DNA of 64,000 nucleotides from the NCBI RefSeq assembly GCF_025371035.1, contig NZ_JANZXB010000011.1:62001-126000 (forward strand), read 5' to 3'. The translations under genes and the position numbers were made by a program. This DNA is from Sphingomonas sp. LC-1 (GTDB taxonomy: Bacteria; Pseudomonadota; Alphaproteobacteria; Sphingomonadales; Sphingomonadaceae). The notes below the pieces were generated by a model. It searched no databases, was not told the DNA's origin, and saw only the letters and a list, made by a program, of their open reading frames with translations. Below are positions 1 through 9,265 of this stretch, piece after piece (position 1 is the first letter of the stretch; the number at the start of each line of letters is the position of its first letter).

Positions 1-27
1 GCGGAGCGCGAAGACGTGGTCCACGAT

Positions 28-1023
28 CTAGCGCGCCGAGGCCGTCACACCGGCTTCGGTCTGAACCACCGGCTTCATCGCCCCATCCGGATTATAATGG
101 AGCCGTTCCACCGTCACCGCGCGCCGCCCGATCGCCCCGCTCTGATCGCCGATCGCGAGATTGGCGTTATGCAAAAACAGGTAGGACTTGCCTTTGAAGT
201 CGGCGATACCGGGATGGATGGTGAAGCTGTACTTGCCCGATCCGGTCAATAGTCCGCGATAGGTCCATGGCCCTTTCAGCGATGGCGCGGTGGCGTAGGA
301 GATATGCTCGTCACGCTGCGTCGTCCGGTCGAGCGAGGCATAGGTCAGGTAATAAAGCTTCCCCCGCTTGTGGAGCCAGGGCCCCTCCTCGAAATGCGGC
401 GGGGTGATCTCGGTGATCGGGCCATCGATCTCGATCATATTGGGCTTCAGCTTGGCGATGTAGCATTGCCGGTTGCCCCAGGCGATCCATGTCGTGCCGT
501 CATCATCGGTCAACACGGTCGGGTCGATGTCTTCCCAGCTATGCGTCCCCTTGGGCGTCATCTCGTTGGTGATCAGCGCGGAGCCCTTGGCATCGACAAA
601 GGGGCCTGTCGGCGTGTCGGACACGGCGACCGCGATCGCCTTGCCCGGATGACTGTCGTCATGCTCAACCGCGGCGTAGAACCAGTATCTGCCGCTCTTG
701 TGGATGGTCTGGCTGGCCCAGGCGTCCTTCTTCGCCCATTTGAAGTCACGCACGTTCATGATGGGCCCGTGCCGCGTCCAGTTCCGCATGTCGGTGGTCG
801 AATAGACCAGCCATTCCTTCATGTTGAACATCTCGTCCCGCTGCGCCTCGTCATGCCCGACATAGAGGTACAGCCGCCCCCCCACGACCAGGGGCGCGGG
901 GTCGGCGGTGAACGCGTCGCGGATGATCGGATTCGACCCCGGCACGGCGGATGGGGTATCAGCCGCCATGCCCATCACCGGCAAGGCGGCCAGCAGTACC
1001 GCTCCGATCATCCGTTCCATCAT
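28..1023 (-). CDS. Glycoside hydrolase family 43 protein (arabinosidase/xylosidase-like), secreted
   Basis: A 331-residue five-bladed beta-propeller hydrolase that probably removes arabinose or xylose units from plant polysaccharide in the periplasm or outside the cell. An N-terminal signal peptide ends near MGMAAD. The three GH43 acidic residues are visible: the base Asp41 in TADPAPLVV, the pKa-modulating Asp in WEDIDPTVL, and the acid Glu in FEEGPW. Two adjacent ATG codons (1023 and 1020) follow a GAGGGGGG ribosome site. A TTG at 1041 would overlap the upstream receptor gene and is less likely. It follows the TonB receptor directly, so the two are probably one operon for uptake and breakdown of an oligosaccharide. 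The exact substrate cannot be read from sequence. Confidence 0.88.
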   Translation of the reverse strand: MMERMIGAVLLAALPVMGMAADTPSAVPGSNPIIRDAFTADPAPLVVGGRLYLYVGHDEAQRDEMFNMKEWLVYSTTDMRNWTRHGPIMNVRDFKWAKKDAWASQTIHKSGRYWFYAAVEHDDSHPGKAIAVAVSDTPTGPFVDAKGSALITNEMTPKGTHSWEDIDPTVLTDDDGTTWIAWGNRQCYIAKLKPNMIEIDGPITEITPPHFEEGPWLHKRGKLYYLTYASLDRTTQRDEHISYATAPSLKGPWTYRGLLTGSGKYSFTIHPGIADFKGKSYLFLHNANLAIGDQSGAIGRRAVTVERLHYNPDGAMKPVVQTEAGVTASAR

Positions 1024-1037
1024 CACCACATCCCCCC

Positions 1038-4028
1038 TCAAAAGTTGAACCGCACGCCGGCCCGGTACACGCGACCGAGCACGTCATAGAGCGCCGGGTT
1101 CACGAAATAGGGCGACCGCGCCGGATCGCGATTGAACACATTATCGACCTTGAAATAAGCGGTTACCGCCTTGGTCACGTTATAGGTGCCGCCCACGTCG
1201 AAATAGAAGGCGCCGGGGATGAAATTATTGTCGATCGTCGGCCGATTGGCGGTCGAGGCGGGGCAGCCGGTGGTGCACTCGATATACTGATTGCCCAGCT
1301 TGCCGTCGCTGAACCAGCGCTCCTGCAGCAGCAATGACCAGTCGTCGGTGGCATAGGTCTGCACCGCCAGCCACTTCCACTTCGGCGTGCTGCCGATATT
1401 CACGCCCGCCGTGTCGTTGGGGATCGTATTGGGCAGGCCGGTATCGGTGATGAAGCGCCGGATATTGGTCGCCAGCGCCCGCAGCGTCAGGCTGCCCGGC
1501 AGGCCCAGCGGATTGCGCCAGCGATAGCTCGCCTCGATGTCGAAACCATCGGTCAGGATCGACGCCAGGTTGAAAGACTGGACGTTGATATAATTTGGCC
1601 CATTGGGGTTGTTCAGGTTGAACACACCGCAGGTCTCCGGCGCGATGTTCAGATAGCACAGGTTGACGATGTCCTGCGCGCCCAGGCTGGAGATGACGTC
1701 GGTGATCTTGATCTTGTAATAGTCGACCGACAGGCTGAGCCCCGGGATCGCCTGCGAGTTGGAGAAGGCGATGCCCAGCGTCGTGTTGCGCGCGATTTCG
1801 GGCGTCAGGTTGACGTTGCCGATGGTGTTCTGAAGCGCCAGCACGTTGACGTTGTTGAAGGGGTCGAAAAAGCCCGGCAGCGTGGTCGTGACCGGCGCCG
1901 CGAACAGTTCCGACAGATTGGGCGCGCGCACGTCGCGAGAGGTCACGCCGCGAATGCGCAGGCCGTCGACCGGCAGGTCCCAGGTGCCGCCGATCTTCCA
2001 GGCCCACACGGTGCCCGACGTACTGTAATCGGTAACGCGCACCGCGCCGTTAATGTTGGCGCGCCCGCCGGCCTCCGAGTTGATGATCGGCAGGTCGGCC
2101 TCGATAAAGGCCTCCTTCACGCTATAGGCACCGCTGCCATTCTTGTAGTTGCCCGCATACCAGTTGTTGCCATCGGCCAGCAGGACCGGGTCGGCGGGAT
2201 AGGCAGCGTTGGCGGGCGTATTCGCAAAGCCCGCGCCATATGGGTCGGCCCGCACGCGGTAATATTCGTGGCGGAACTCGCCGCCGAACGCGATCGACAC
2301 CGGTCCTGCCCAGGACGAGAAGGGCGAGCCCGAGAAGTTCAGGCTGATCACGTCCTGCGTCTGGCGCGTCTGCTGATAGGGTCCGTATTGCGGCATGATA
2401 TAACTCATTGCCGCGGCCGACGGATTACCGCCGAAGATATTGAGCGGCTGACACCCGTTGGCGCGCGCAGTCGCATCGGCGCAGACGATCGCCCCGTTCA
2501 GCGTGGTCGCGTTGATCGCCTGGTTGAAGCGGCGCGACAGCATGATGTTGCTGACGTCCACATCCGTATAGTTGGTGCCGTGCTCGTAATACATGTCATA
2601 GGACCAGTCGGAACCGAGCACCGGTTCCCGCCCCTTGGCCCCCGCGACGAAACGGTACTGGCGACGGTCGGTATAGACCTGGGTATTGCCCAGCGCGGCG
2701 TTGCTGGTGCCGTATTGGAAATTGGTGATGCCCGCCGTGGCGCAAGCCGCCTTGACCAGCGCGGGGACATAAGGATTGGCGCACTGGATGGTCAGGTTGG
2801 GGCGGTTCTGCCCGCCGACCGGCTGGTTGTTGGTCTTGACCTGGCCGATATTGATCGTGCCGTAAATCTCGCCGTTGGGCGCGAAGTCATAGCCGATCCG
2901 GCCATAGCCGTTCACGCGCTGAATCTTGGATTGCAACGAGCGACCCGCATCCACATTACCCGACAGGTCACCACCCTGGCAAAAACCGGGGAGACATCCG
3001 CTGACATTGCCCGCCGCGTCCCGCGCGGGCACGCCGTTCGATCCGTACTGGAACTGGAACGGATTGCCCGACTGGTCAAAGGCGATGCCCTGAAGCGGCC
3101 CGGCGGTGATCAGGCCATATTTGGTGTAGTTGTACGCCTGCGCATAGTCGCGAAACAGATATTGCGGCGATCCGTCGTTCAGCACGTTGCGGTTGATCAG
3201 CGTGGACTGGCGGAACCAGTCGCGCCCGCCCGCCAGGCCGATGCCGAACTGCCCCCCGCCGACGCCTTCCTCATGCGCATATTCGGTGCTGGCGATCACA
3301 TGCAGGCTGTCGTTGAGCAGGCTGGTACCGCCCGCCAGCTGGACCAGCACTTGTTCATCGTCGCCATAGGTGGTCAGACCACCCTGGACATTGCCCTTGA
3401 TCCCCTTGAACCGGGTATCGGTGATGAAGTTGACGACGCCGCCGACCGCGTCCGAACCATAGGAGGCCGAGGCACCGCCATTGACCACGTCGACCCGCTT
3501 GATCAGCAGTTGCGGAAACAGGCTGATGTCGGGAACGCCGGTGACGTTCGCACCGACCACCCGCTGGCCATCGAGCAGCGTCAGGGTTCGGATCGCGCCC
3601 ACACCCCGGAGCGAGAAAGAGCTGAGCCCCTGCTGACCGCTCGACGTACTGAAGGTGTTGGTCGCGGTGCCGGTCGAGCCCTGAAGCGAGGGCAATTGCG
3701 CGACCGTGGTGAAGATATTCGGTTGCGCATTGGCGGCGATCTGCTCCTCGCCGATCACGGTCGTCGGGGTCGGCGCGGTAAAGCCGCCGGTCGTGATTCG
3801 CGAGCCCGTGACGATGATGTCGCGCGCATTGGTATCGCCGACCTGGTCGTCCGGCGCAGCCGTGTCGACCGATGCCGCCGGAGCGTCTGCCTGATCGGTC
3901 TGAGCCGCCTGGTTCGGTGGCACCTGAGCCCAGGCCGGCGTCGCGACCGTCGCCGCCGCCAGAACCACCAAGCTTGCCGCGCCAAGAGTGCGCCGACGCA
4001 CGGTGCGGCTATGCGATCCCGTCATCAT
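1038..4028 (-). CDS. TonB-dependent outer-membrane receptor
   Basis: A 996-residue outer-membrane transporter. It has a signal peptide ending in TPAWA, a Gln/Asp/Ala-rich linker, a TonB-box-like stretch (DIIVTGSRI near residue 70), a plug domain with LRGVGAIRTLTLLDGQRV and GSDAVGGVVNFIT, and a long beta-barrel ending in the aromatic GVRFNF. This architecture is the large sphingomonad/caulobacterial type often used for sugar polymers. The downstream GH43 enzyme supports an oligosaccharide as substrate, though a siderophore cannot be excluded. ATG codons lie at 4028 and 4025 after a GGGAGAGG ribosome site. A LacI-type palindrome lies 33 bp upstream of the start. Confidence 0.93.
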   Translation of the reverse strand: MMTGSHSRTVRRRTLGAASLVVLAAATVATPAWAQVPPNQAAQTDQADAPAASVDTAAPDDQVGDTNARDIIVTGSRITTGGFTAPTPTTVIGEEQIAANAQPNIFTTVAQLPSLQGSTGTATNTFSTSSGQQGLSSFSLRGVGAIRTLTLLDGQRVVGANVTGVPDISLFPQLLIKRVDVVNGGASASYGSDAVGGVVNFITDTRFKGIKGNVQGGLTTYGDDEQVLVQLAGGTSLLNDSLHVIASTEYAHEEGVGGGQFGIGLAGGRDWFRQSTLINRNVLNDGSPQYLFRDYAQAYNYTKYGLITAGPLQGIAFDQSGNPFQFQYGSNGVPARDAAGNVSGCLPGFCQGGDLSGNVDAGRSLQSKIQRVNGYGRIGYDFAPNGEIYGTINIGQVKTNNQPVGGQNRPNLTIQCANPYVPALVKAACATAGITNFQYGTSNAALGNTQVYTDRRQYRFVAGAKGREPVLGSDWSYDMYYEHGTNYTDVDVSNIMLSRRFNQAINATTLNGAIVCADATARANGCQPLNIFGGNPSAAAMSYIMPQYGPYQQTRQTQDVISLNFSGSPFSSWAGPVSIAFGGEFRHEYYRVRADPYGAGFANTPANAAYPADPVLLADGNNWYAGNYKNGSGAYSVKEAFIEADLPIINSEAGGRANINGAVRVTDYSTSGTVWAWKIGGTWDLPVDGLRIRGVTSRDVRAPNLSELFAAPVTTTLPGFFDPFNNVNVLALQNTIGNVNLTPEIARNTTLGIAFSNSQAIPGLSLSVDYYKIKITDVISSLGAQDIVNLCYLNIAPETCGVFNLNNPNGPNYINVQSFNLASILTDGFDIEASYRWRNPLGLPGSLTLRALATNIRRFITDTGLPNTIPNDTAGVNIGSTPKWKWLAVQTYATDDWSLLLQERWFSDGKLGNQYIECTTGCPASTANRPTIDNNFIPGAFYFDVGGTYNVTKAVTAYFKVDNVFNRDPARSPYFVNPALYDVLGRVYRAGVRFNF

Positions 4029-4060
4029 CTCAAACCTCTCCCTTTTCGTCCCGTTTTATC

Positions 4061-4074
4061 TGGTAACGTTACCA
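4061..4074. promoter_or_regulatory. LacI-family operator-like palindrome upstream of the TonB receptor gene
   Basis: TGGTAACGTTACCA is a perfect 14-bp palindrome with the central CG typical of LacI/GalR operators. It lies 33 bp upstream of the receptor start codon, where a repressor would block transcription. No lacI-type gene is in the window, so the regulator must be elsewhere, perhaps left of position 1. The remaining bases to 4312 hold no gene I can support. Confidence 0.6.
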
Positions 4075-4312
4075 ACGTCATTTCGCGTTTCGGCGCGCAA
4101 GTCAATGCCTTGTGTCGATTGCAAAACTTGTGTCGCGGCGATGGCGTGCCGAAATGCGCCGGATCGAGCCTATGGGGCGGGACCAGCGATCGCTACGTCA
4201 AAGGGTGAAATATAGCGCCGTGACGATGACGGCGATCATCGGGAGGCCGGTACGCAAATACGGAGAGTCTATATGGCCCGATCAACCGAGGGACGGAGTC
4301 CCCCAAAACCGG

Positions 4313-4780
4313 TTAATCTCCGGCGCAATCCGCGCAACGTCCCCGAACCTCGATCACCGGACGCTCGGGGCTGAACCCCGCCCCGCGTGCCGCATCGCGC
4401 ACCGCACCGGTCAGCCGGTCGTCGTCGATATGGGTGGTCTGCCCGCATTTGTCGCAGACCAGGAAGATGCAGTCGTGCATGCAGTCTGGATGCGCATTGG
4501 CGACATAGGCATTGGCGCTCTCGACCCGGCGCGCAAGATTGGCACCGACAAACAGGTCGAGGATGCGATAGACGCTGTTTGCGGCGACGCGCCGACCTTG
4601 CGTCTTCGACATGGCATCGGCGATGTCATAGGCGGAGGCGGGCTTTTCGAAGCCGGCCAGCGCTGTGAAGACGCTGGCGCGCATGGCCGTCCATTGTTCG
4701 CCAGCCCGCTCCAGCGTCGCCTTCGCCGCGTCGGCAAGATCGGCCCCGACGGGCTCGTGATGGTTATGCATGTGCGCCAT
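4313..4780 (-). CDS. zur: Fur-family regulator, Zur-like (zinc uptake)
   Basis: A 155-residue metal-dependent repressor. It has an N-terminal winged helix (KPASAYDIADAM...VAANSVYRILDLFVGANLARR) and a C-terminal dimerization domain with a His/Cys cluster (HPDCMHDCIFLVCDKCG) plus a second CxxC (CADC), a pair that binds structural zinc in Fur/Zur proteins. A His-rich N-terminus (MAHMHNHHEP) and overall similarity favour Zur over Fur or PerR, but the call is by eye. It is divergent from heme A synthase with about 105 bp between starts. No zinc transporter genes lie next to it. Confidence 0.8.
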   Translation of the reverse strand: MAHMHNHHEPVGADLADAAKATLERAGEQWTAMRASVFTALAGFEKPASAYDIADAMSKTQGRRVAANSVYRILDLFVGANLARRVESANAYVANAHPDCMHDCIFLVCDKCGQTTHIDDDRLTGAVRDAARGAGFSPERPVIEVRGRCADCAGD

Positions 4781-4886
4781 GATCGAGATTTAGGCTTTGC
4801 CGGTCGGTGGAGCAAGGTCCCCGGCGCGTCGCGACGGGGCATTCGGTCCACTATCGCCGCGACGCTCAGGCCATTATGACGATGCG

Positions 4887-5942
4887 ATGCTGCAACCGAG
4901 CCCCGCTTTCATGATCACCGCCCGTCCCCGAGCCCTCGCCCGCTGGCTGTTCGCGGTGGCCGGTCTGATCGTTGCCATGGTCGTGGTCGGCGGGATCACC
5001 CGCCTGACCAATAGCGGCCTGTCGATCACCGAGTGGAAGCCGATCACCGGCATCGTGCCCCCGCTGACCGAGGCGCAGTGGCAGGCCGAGTTCGACAATT
5101 ACAAGCGCATCCCCGAATATTGGACCTTCAACCGCGACATGACGCTGGGCGGGTTCAAGGCGATCTTCTTCTGGGAGTATCTCCACCGGGTGCTGGGACG
5201 GGTGATCGGCATGGCCTTCGCCCTGCCCCTGATCTGGTTCTGGGCCCGAAAGGCCATTCCCGTCGGCTACAAGCCGCGCCTCGTCGCGCTGCTCGCGCTG
5301 GGCGGACTACAAGGAGCGATCGGCTGGTGGATGGTCGCCTCCGGCCTCGTCGAGCGTACCGATGTCAGCCATATCCGCCTGACGGTCCATCTGCTGACCG
5401 CGTTGCTCATCCTTGCCGGGATCATATGGACCGGGCTGGACCTGAAGGCCCTTCACCGCGATCGGCTGTCGGCCCCCGCCAGGTTGACCGCACCGGGGTC
5501 CTCCGCGCTCCTGCTGCTGTTCGTGCAGTTGATGTTCGGCGCGCTGACCGCCGGACTGGACGCGGGCTATGCCTTTTCGAGCTGGCCGCTGATGGGGGAC
5601 GCCTGGTTCCCGGCGGGCACGCCGATGATGAGCCCCGCCATCGCCAACGCTTTCGACAATCCCGTGGTCGTGCAGTTCATTCATCGCTGGTTCGCCTTCG
5701 CGGCGGCGGCGGGACTGTTGTGGCTGGCCGTCCGCGCGATCCGGGCGGGGGGCTTGCGCGCGGGTTGGCTGGTAATCGCGCTGGTGGTCACCCAGATCGG
5801 ATTGGGCATCGCGACCTTGCTCAGCGGCGTGCAGATCGACATCGCGGTCGCGCACCAGGCCAATGCCGCCCTGCTGCTGATCGCCGCGACCGCCGCCGCA
5901 CACCGGCTCGGAAGCAGCACGCGCGCCCTTAAGGTATCATAA
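4887..5942 (+). CDS. ctaA: Heme A synthase (COX15/CtaA)
   Basis: A 351-residue polytopic membrane enzyme that converts heme O to heme A for aa3-type cytochrome oxidases. Eight hydrophobic segments are visible. Conserved heme-ligand histidines appear in EYLHRVLGR, TVHLLTALL, QFIHRWFAF and VAHQANAALL. The motif RLTNSGLSITEWKPITG near the N-terminus is diagnostic of the alphaproteobacterial/mitochondrial (type 2) form. ATG at 4887 (MLQPS) is the likely start; ATG at 4911 (MITARP) is the alternative. The frame stays open upstream but that stretch lacks family resemblance. Confidence 0.93.
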   Translation: MLQPSPAFMITARPRALARWLFAVAGLIVAMVVVGGITRLTNSGLSITEWKPITGIVPPLTEAQWQAEFDNYKRIPEYWTFNRDMTLGGFKAIFFWEYLHRVLGRVIGMAFALPLIWFWARKAIPVGYKPRLVALLALGGLQGAIGWWMVASGLVERTDVSHIRLTVHLLTALLILAGIIWTGLDLKALHRDRLSAPARLTAPGSSALLLLFVQLMFGALTAGLDAGYAFSSWPLMGDAWFPAGTPMMSPAIANAFDNPVVVQFIHRWFAFAAAAGLLWLAVRAIRAGGLRAGWLVIALVVTQIGLGIATLLSGVQIDIAVAHQANAALLLIAATAAAHRLGSSTRALKVS

Positions 5943-5950
5943 TACCCGTC

Positions 5951-5969
5951 AGCAAAGCCGCACTTTGCT
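5951..5969. terminator. Short inverted repeat after ctaA
   Basis: AGCAAAG and CTTTGCT form a perfect 7-bp stem with a 5-base loop starting 9 bases after the heme A synthase stop. No T-run follows. It abuts the -35-like TTGACA of the rplM promoter, so it could be a weak terminator or a regulatory site. Confidence 0.35.
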
Positions 5970-5997
5970 TGACATTTTGGGCCACCTTCCGCATTGG
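5969..5997 (+). promoter_or_regulatory. Putative sigma-70 promoter for rplM-rpsI
   Basis: A perfect -35 hexamer TTGACA (5969-5974) is followed after 17 bases by CATTGG (5992-5997), a weak -10. It lies about 70 bp before the L13 start, in the right place for the ribosomal protein operon. The -35 is strong; the -10 is an inference. Confidence 0.45.
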
Positions 5998-6065
5998 ACC
6001 CTCGTTCGCGCCGCCCCGGTTCAAAGGGCGGCGTGTTGCATTTCAAACCGAAAGGTCTCACGCCC

Positions 6066-6545
6066 ATGAAGGCGCTCATGAAGACCACCAAGGCGGCCAA
6101 GCCGCACGAGGTGGAGAAGAAGTGGCATATCGTCGACGCCGACGGCCTGGTTGTCGGCCGCGCCGCCACCATCATCGCGAACATCCTGCGCGGCAAGCAC
6201 AAGCCGTCATTCACCCCGCACGTCGATTGCGGTGACAATGTCATCGTCATCAACGCGGACAAGGTGCGCTTCACCGGCAACAAGCTGGGCCAGAAGGTGT
6301 ACTACAAGCACACCGGTTATGCCGGTGGTATCAAGGGCATCACCGCCGCCAAGGTCCTGGAAGGCCGCTTCCCCGAGCGCGTCCTGGAAAAGGCCGTCGA
6401 GCGCATGATCCCCCGTGGTCCGCTGGGCCGTCAGCAGATGCGCAACCTGCGCATCTTCGCCGGCACCGAGCATCCGCATGCCGCGCAGAACCCCGAAGTG
6501 CTCGACATTGCGAGCATGAACCGCAAGAACAAGGTGGGCGCATAA
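6066..6545 (+). CDS. rplM: 50S ribosomal protein L13 (uL13)
   Basis: A 159-residue large-subunit protein, of typical bacterial length. Core signatures are present: [51 protein letters not shown] and the HPHAAQ C-terminal segment. ATG at 6066 is chosen because an upstream extension of the frame has no L13 resemblance; ATG at 6078 is an alternative. The stop overlaps the rpsI start by one base (TAATG), the usual rplM-rpsI operon. Confidence 0.97.
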   Translation: MKALMKTTKAAKPHEVEKKWHIVDADGLVVGRAATIIANILRGKHKPSFTPHVDCGDNVIVINADKVRFTGNKLGQKVYYKHTGYAGGIKGITAAKVLEGRFPERVLEKAVERMIPRGPLGRQQMRNLRIFAGTEHPHAAQNPEVLDIASMNRKNKVGA

Positions 6546-7087
6546 TGTCCGATAACCGCCAGTCGCTCGCCGATCTCGGCGCCGCCCTGAACCAGCAGGC
6601 CGCTGCCGCTCCGGCGCAGACCGCCGCCGCCGGTGAAGCCCCCGCCGCTCCCGCCGAGCGCGTCAGCACCACCCCGCTGCGTCAGCAGGAACTGGACAAG
6701 TTTGGCCGCGCCTATGCGACCGGCCGTCGTAAGGACGCCGTCGCTCGCGTCTGGCTGAAGCCGGGTTCGGGCAAGATCACGATCAACGGTCGTGACCAGG
6801 AAGTCTATTTCGCGCGTCCGACGCTGCGTCTCGTCATCAACCAGGTGTTCGGCATCACCGAGCGCGAAGGTCAGTATGACGTGATCTGCACCGTCAAGGG
6901 CGGCGGTCTGTCGGGCCAGGCCGGTGCGGTCAAGCACGGCATCAGCCAAGCGCTGACCAAGTACGAGCCCGTTCTGCGCGCTCCGGTCAAGGCCGCTGGC
7001 TTCCTGACCCGCGACAGCCGCGCCGTCGAGCGTAAGAAGTATGGCCGCGCCAAGGCGCGTCGCAGCTTCCAGTTCTCGAAGCGCTAA
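6545..7087 (+). CDS. rpsI: 30S ribosomal protein S9 (uS9)
   Basis: A 180-residue small-subunit protein. The last 130 residues are canonical S9: [36 protein letters not shown], and the basic C-terminal tail RRSFQFSKR that reaches the ribosomal P site. The first 50 residues form an Ala/Pro/Gln-rich extension typical of sphingomonads and absent from E. coli S9. It is translationally coupled to rplM through TAATG. Confidence 0.97.
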   Translation: MSDNRQSLADLGAALNQQAAAAPAQTAAAGEAPAAPAERVSTTPLRQQELDKFGRAYATGRRKDAVARVWLKPGSGKITINGRDQEVYFARPTLRLVINQVFGITEREGQYDVICTVKGGGLSGQAGAVKHGISQALTKYEPVLRAPVKAAGFLTRDSRAVERKKYGRAKARRSFQFSKR

Positions 7088-7195
7088 GATGCGGGCGTGC
7101 TGGGATGGCCACGGCCTTCCCAGCATTCGCCACGTCGGGCGGCAGGAACGGCAACGCCGTTCACCTCCGACGGCGTGGCGCTCGGCCTTTTGCCG

Positions 7196-7231
7196 AAAGG
7201 GCGGCCCGGCAACGGGCCGCCCTTTTCGTTT
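7196..7231 (+). terminator. Rho-independent terminator of rplM-rpsI
   Basis: A perfect 13-bp stem (7196-7208 with 7213-7225) has a GCAA tetraloop and is followed by a T-rich stretch (TTTTCGTTT). It is the strongest terminator in the left part of the window and closes the ribosomal operon. Confidence 0.9.
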
Positions 7232-7283
7232 GAGCGTCCCACGCTCCACCCCAGGCCCGGTCAACTGATAAGCGAGAGCTGCC

Positions 7284-8174
7284 ATGTCCAACCCGCTATG
7301 GATCCCCGCCACGGTGGCAGCCGCAACCTTCCAGGTTGGCCGCAATGCCCTGCAGCGTGGGGTCATGTCGTCATCGGGACCATGGGGTGCGACGCTGGTC
7401 CGTTTCCTGTTCGGCCTGCCCTTCTCCCTAATGTTCGTCGCCATCGCCCATATCTTCACGCCGGGCGCCGGGCTTCGATGGACCGGCATGTTCTGGCTGT
7501 CGGCGATCGTGGGCGCAACGGCGCAGGTATTGGCGACGGCGGCGCTGCTCGATGCCATGCGGCGGTCGGGCTTCGCGGTCGGCACGGCGCTCCAGCAAAG
7601 TTCCTTGCCGCTCGCCGCGTTGCTCGGCCTGATCGTCTACCACGACCGGATCAGCGCGATGGCATGGGTCGGCGTCGTCATCACCACCATCGGACTGGTC
7701 GCGTTATCCTGGCCCCCGGCCGATCAGCGTCGCGCCTCGCTGGTCGGTGCGGCGATGGGGTTGACCTCCGGTCTGTTCTTCGGCTTCTCACTCAACGCGT
7801 TCCGCCACGCGGCGTTGGCGCTGGAGCCCGCACATCCGGTCTTCGCCGCGCTCGTTTGCGTCGCCGTCGTGCAGGCGATGCAGACCGTGGGACTCAGCTT
7901 GATCCTCGCCTGGCGTGACCCGGCTACGCTGGTCGAGGTGCTGCGCCGCTGGCGGCCCTCGCTCGGGGCGGGGCTGTGCGGGGCCTGTGCCTCGGCAGGC
8001 TGGTTCGTGGCGCTCGCCCTCTCCCCGGCCGCGCCGGTCAGGGCACTGGGAATCATCGAGGCCCCGATCGCCGCCATGGCGGGACATCGGCTTTTCCGCG
8101 AGGCCTTGGGCGTTCGGCAAATCCTGTCGGGTCTGGCGATCGTCGGGGGCGTGTTGCTGACGACGCTTCTCTGA
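7284..8174 (+). CDS. EamA/DMT-family transporter
   Basis: A 296-residue inner-membrane protein with about ten hydrophobic segments in two repeated halves, the drug/metabolite transporter (EamA) fold. Each half ends in a typical segment such as SSLPLAALLGLIVYHDRISAMAWVG and APIAAMAGHRLFREALGVRQILSG. Members export small metabolites or amino acids; the substrate here is unknown. It is a stand-alone gene after the ribosomal terminator. Confidence 0.85.
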   Translation: MSNPLWIPATVAAATFQVGRNALQRGVMSSSGPWGATLVRFLFGLPFSLMFVAIAHIFTPGAGLRWTGMFWLSAIVGATAQVLATAALLDAMRRSGFAVGTALQQSSLPLAALLGLIVYHDRISAMAWVGVVITTIGLVALSWPPADQRRASLVGAAMGLTSGLFFGFSLNAFRHAALALEPAHPVFAALVCVAVVQAMQTVGLSLILAWRDPATLVEVLRRWRPSLGAGLCGACASAGWFVALALSPAAPVRALGIIEAPIAAMAGHRLFREALGVRQILSGLAIVGGVLLTTLL

Positions 8175-8321
8175 CGCTAAGCGACCGGCATTTGGTTTGG
8201 CCGGGATGTCACGCGCCCTTCACGGCCAAGCCATCCAGACTATCGCAAGCTACGCTTCGCATTCGCCGAACCCTGTCAGTCCCCGAGACGGTAACGGCGT
8301 ACGTCGGAGGAGTTTCGCGCC

Positions 8322-9098
8322 ATGCCCGGTCGTCGGCTAATCTGCTTGCTCCCTTTGTGGGCTGCGACCGCCGCCGCTTCGCCCCCGCGGCCCATCGCTC
8401 TGTCTCGCCCGTTCGGCCTCAAGCCGGGATGGCAACTTCTGGTGGCACAGGGGCCGGACGTTCCAGACCCATTCGGCGATGCGACCGCCAAGGCACCGGG
8501 CAAGATCCATCTCTGCATCACCCGCGATGACGGGAAAAGCTGCCGCCCTTCGCTCGACGCGATACTGGTCCGGCCGGGGCGAAATGCGCTTTACGAAACC
8601 ATTCATTATCTCGACGACGCACGCATCGTACGTCCGCGCGCCGATCACCCCCTGCTGTGGGTGCAGGCCGCAAGCCTGCGCGGCGGCAATGGCGATCAGG
8701 TGATCGGGACGATGGCACTGGCCTATGACCGTGCGGGCCAGCGGTTTGTGCCCGTCTATGCCATCAACACCGGCCGCAACAACAATCAGGAAGTCCGCTA
8801 CATCGAAAGCGGGCCCTTGCGCGGTGCGATCATTTCCGCCCAGCCGACGTCCAACGCGCCCTTCGGCTTCTGGATCACGGTGAACCGCCGGGCCCGTTCG
8901 GGCCGCTATGCTCCGATACTACGGTATCGCAGCGCGACCCGTTATGGCGACGGTAATCCATTGCCCGTGATCGATTCGGATATGCCCGAGCTCTTGCGTC
9001 GGCTGAACCTTTGGAAGCCCGGCACACCGCCTCCCCACCCCGACCATTGCCGCACGCCTCACTTGGTCAAGGGAGCGCTTTGGTGCGGCGCCACTTGA
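8322..9098 (+). CDS. Secreted hypothetical protein
   Basis: A 258-residue protein with a clear signal peptide (LICLLPLWAATAAAS) and a strong GGAGGAG ribosome site before ATG 8322. The mature part is soluble, with Cys pairs near the middle (LCITRDDGKSC) and at the C-terminus (HCRTPHLVKGALWC), so disulfides in the periplasm are possible. I do not recognise a domain. It lies between the EamA transporter and the convergent molybdate operon. Confidence 0.75.
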   Translation: MPGRRLICLLPLWAATAAASPPRPIALSRPFGLKPGWQLLVAQGPDVPDPFGDATAKAPGKIHLCITRDDGKSCRPSLDAILVRPGRNALYETIHYLDDARIVRPRADHPLLWVQAASLRGGNGDQVIGTMALAYDRAGQRFVPVYAINTGRNNNQEVRYIESGPLRGAIISAQPTSNAPFGFWITVNRRARSGRYAPILRYRSATRYGDGNPLPVIDSDMPELLRRLNLWKPGTPPPHPDHCRTPHLVKGALWCGAT

Positions 9099-9265
9099 CC
9101 TTACCCCGTCCGCGTCTCGACAGTAGCGAAGCGACAAAGCCACCTATCGCAGGGGAGCGCGCCATGCCCCCAACGTCGATCGTCGCCAATGACTGCAAGG
9201 CCGGTGGGACGTTCCCCTGGGCGGACGGGCATGGACCGACCGGGGCTTCGAACTCGCCTGACCGA

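Noticed and set aside
2268-4208. 646-codon open frame on the plus strand across the TonB receptor gene
   Set aside because: It is antisense to a clear receptor, has no domain or ribosome site and arises from GC-rich codon bias.
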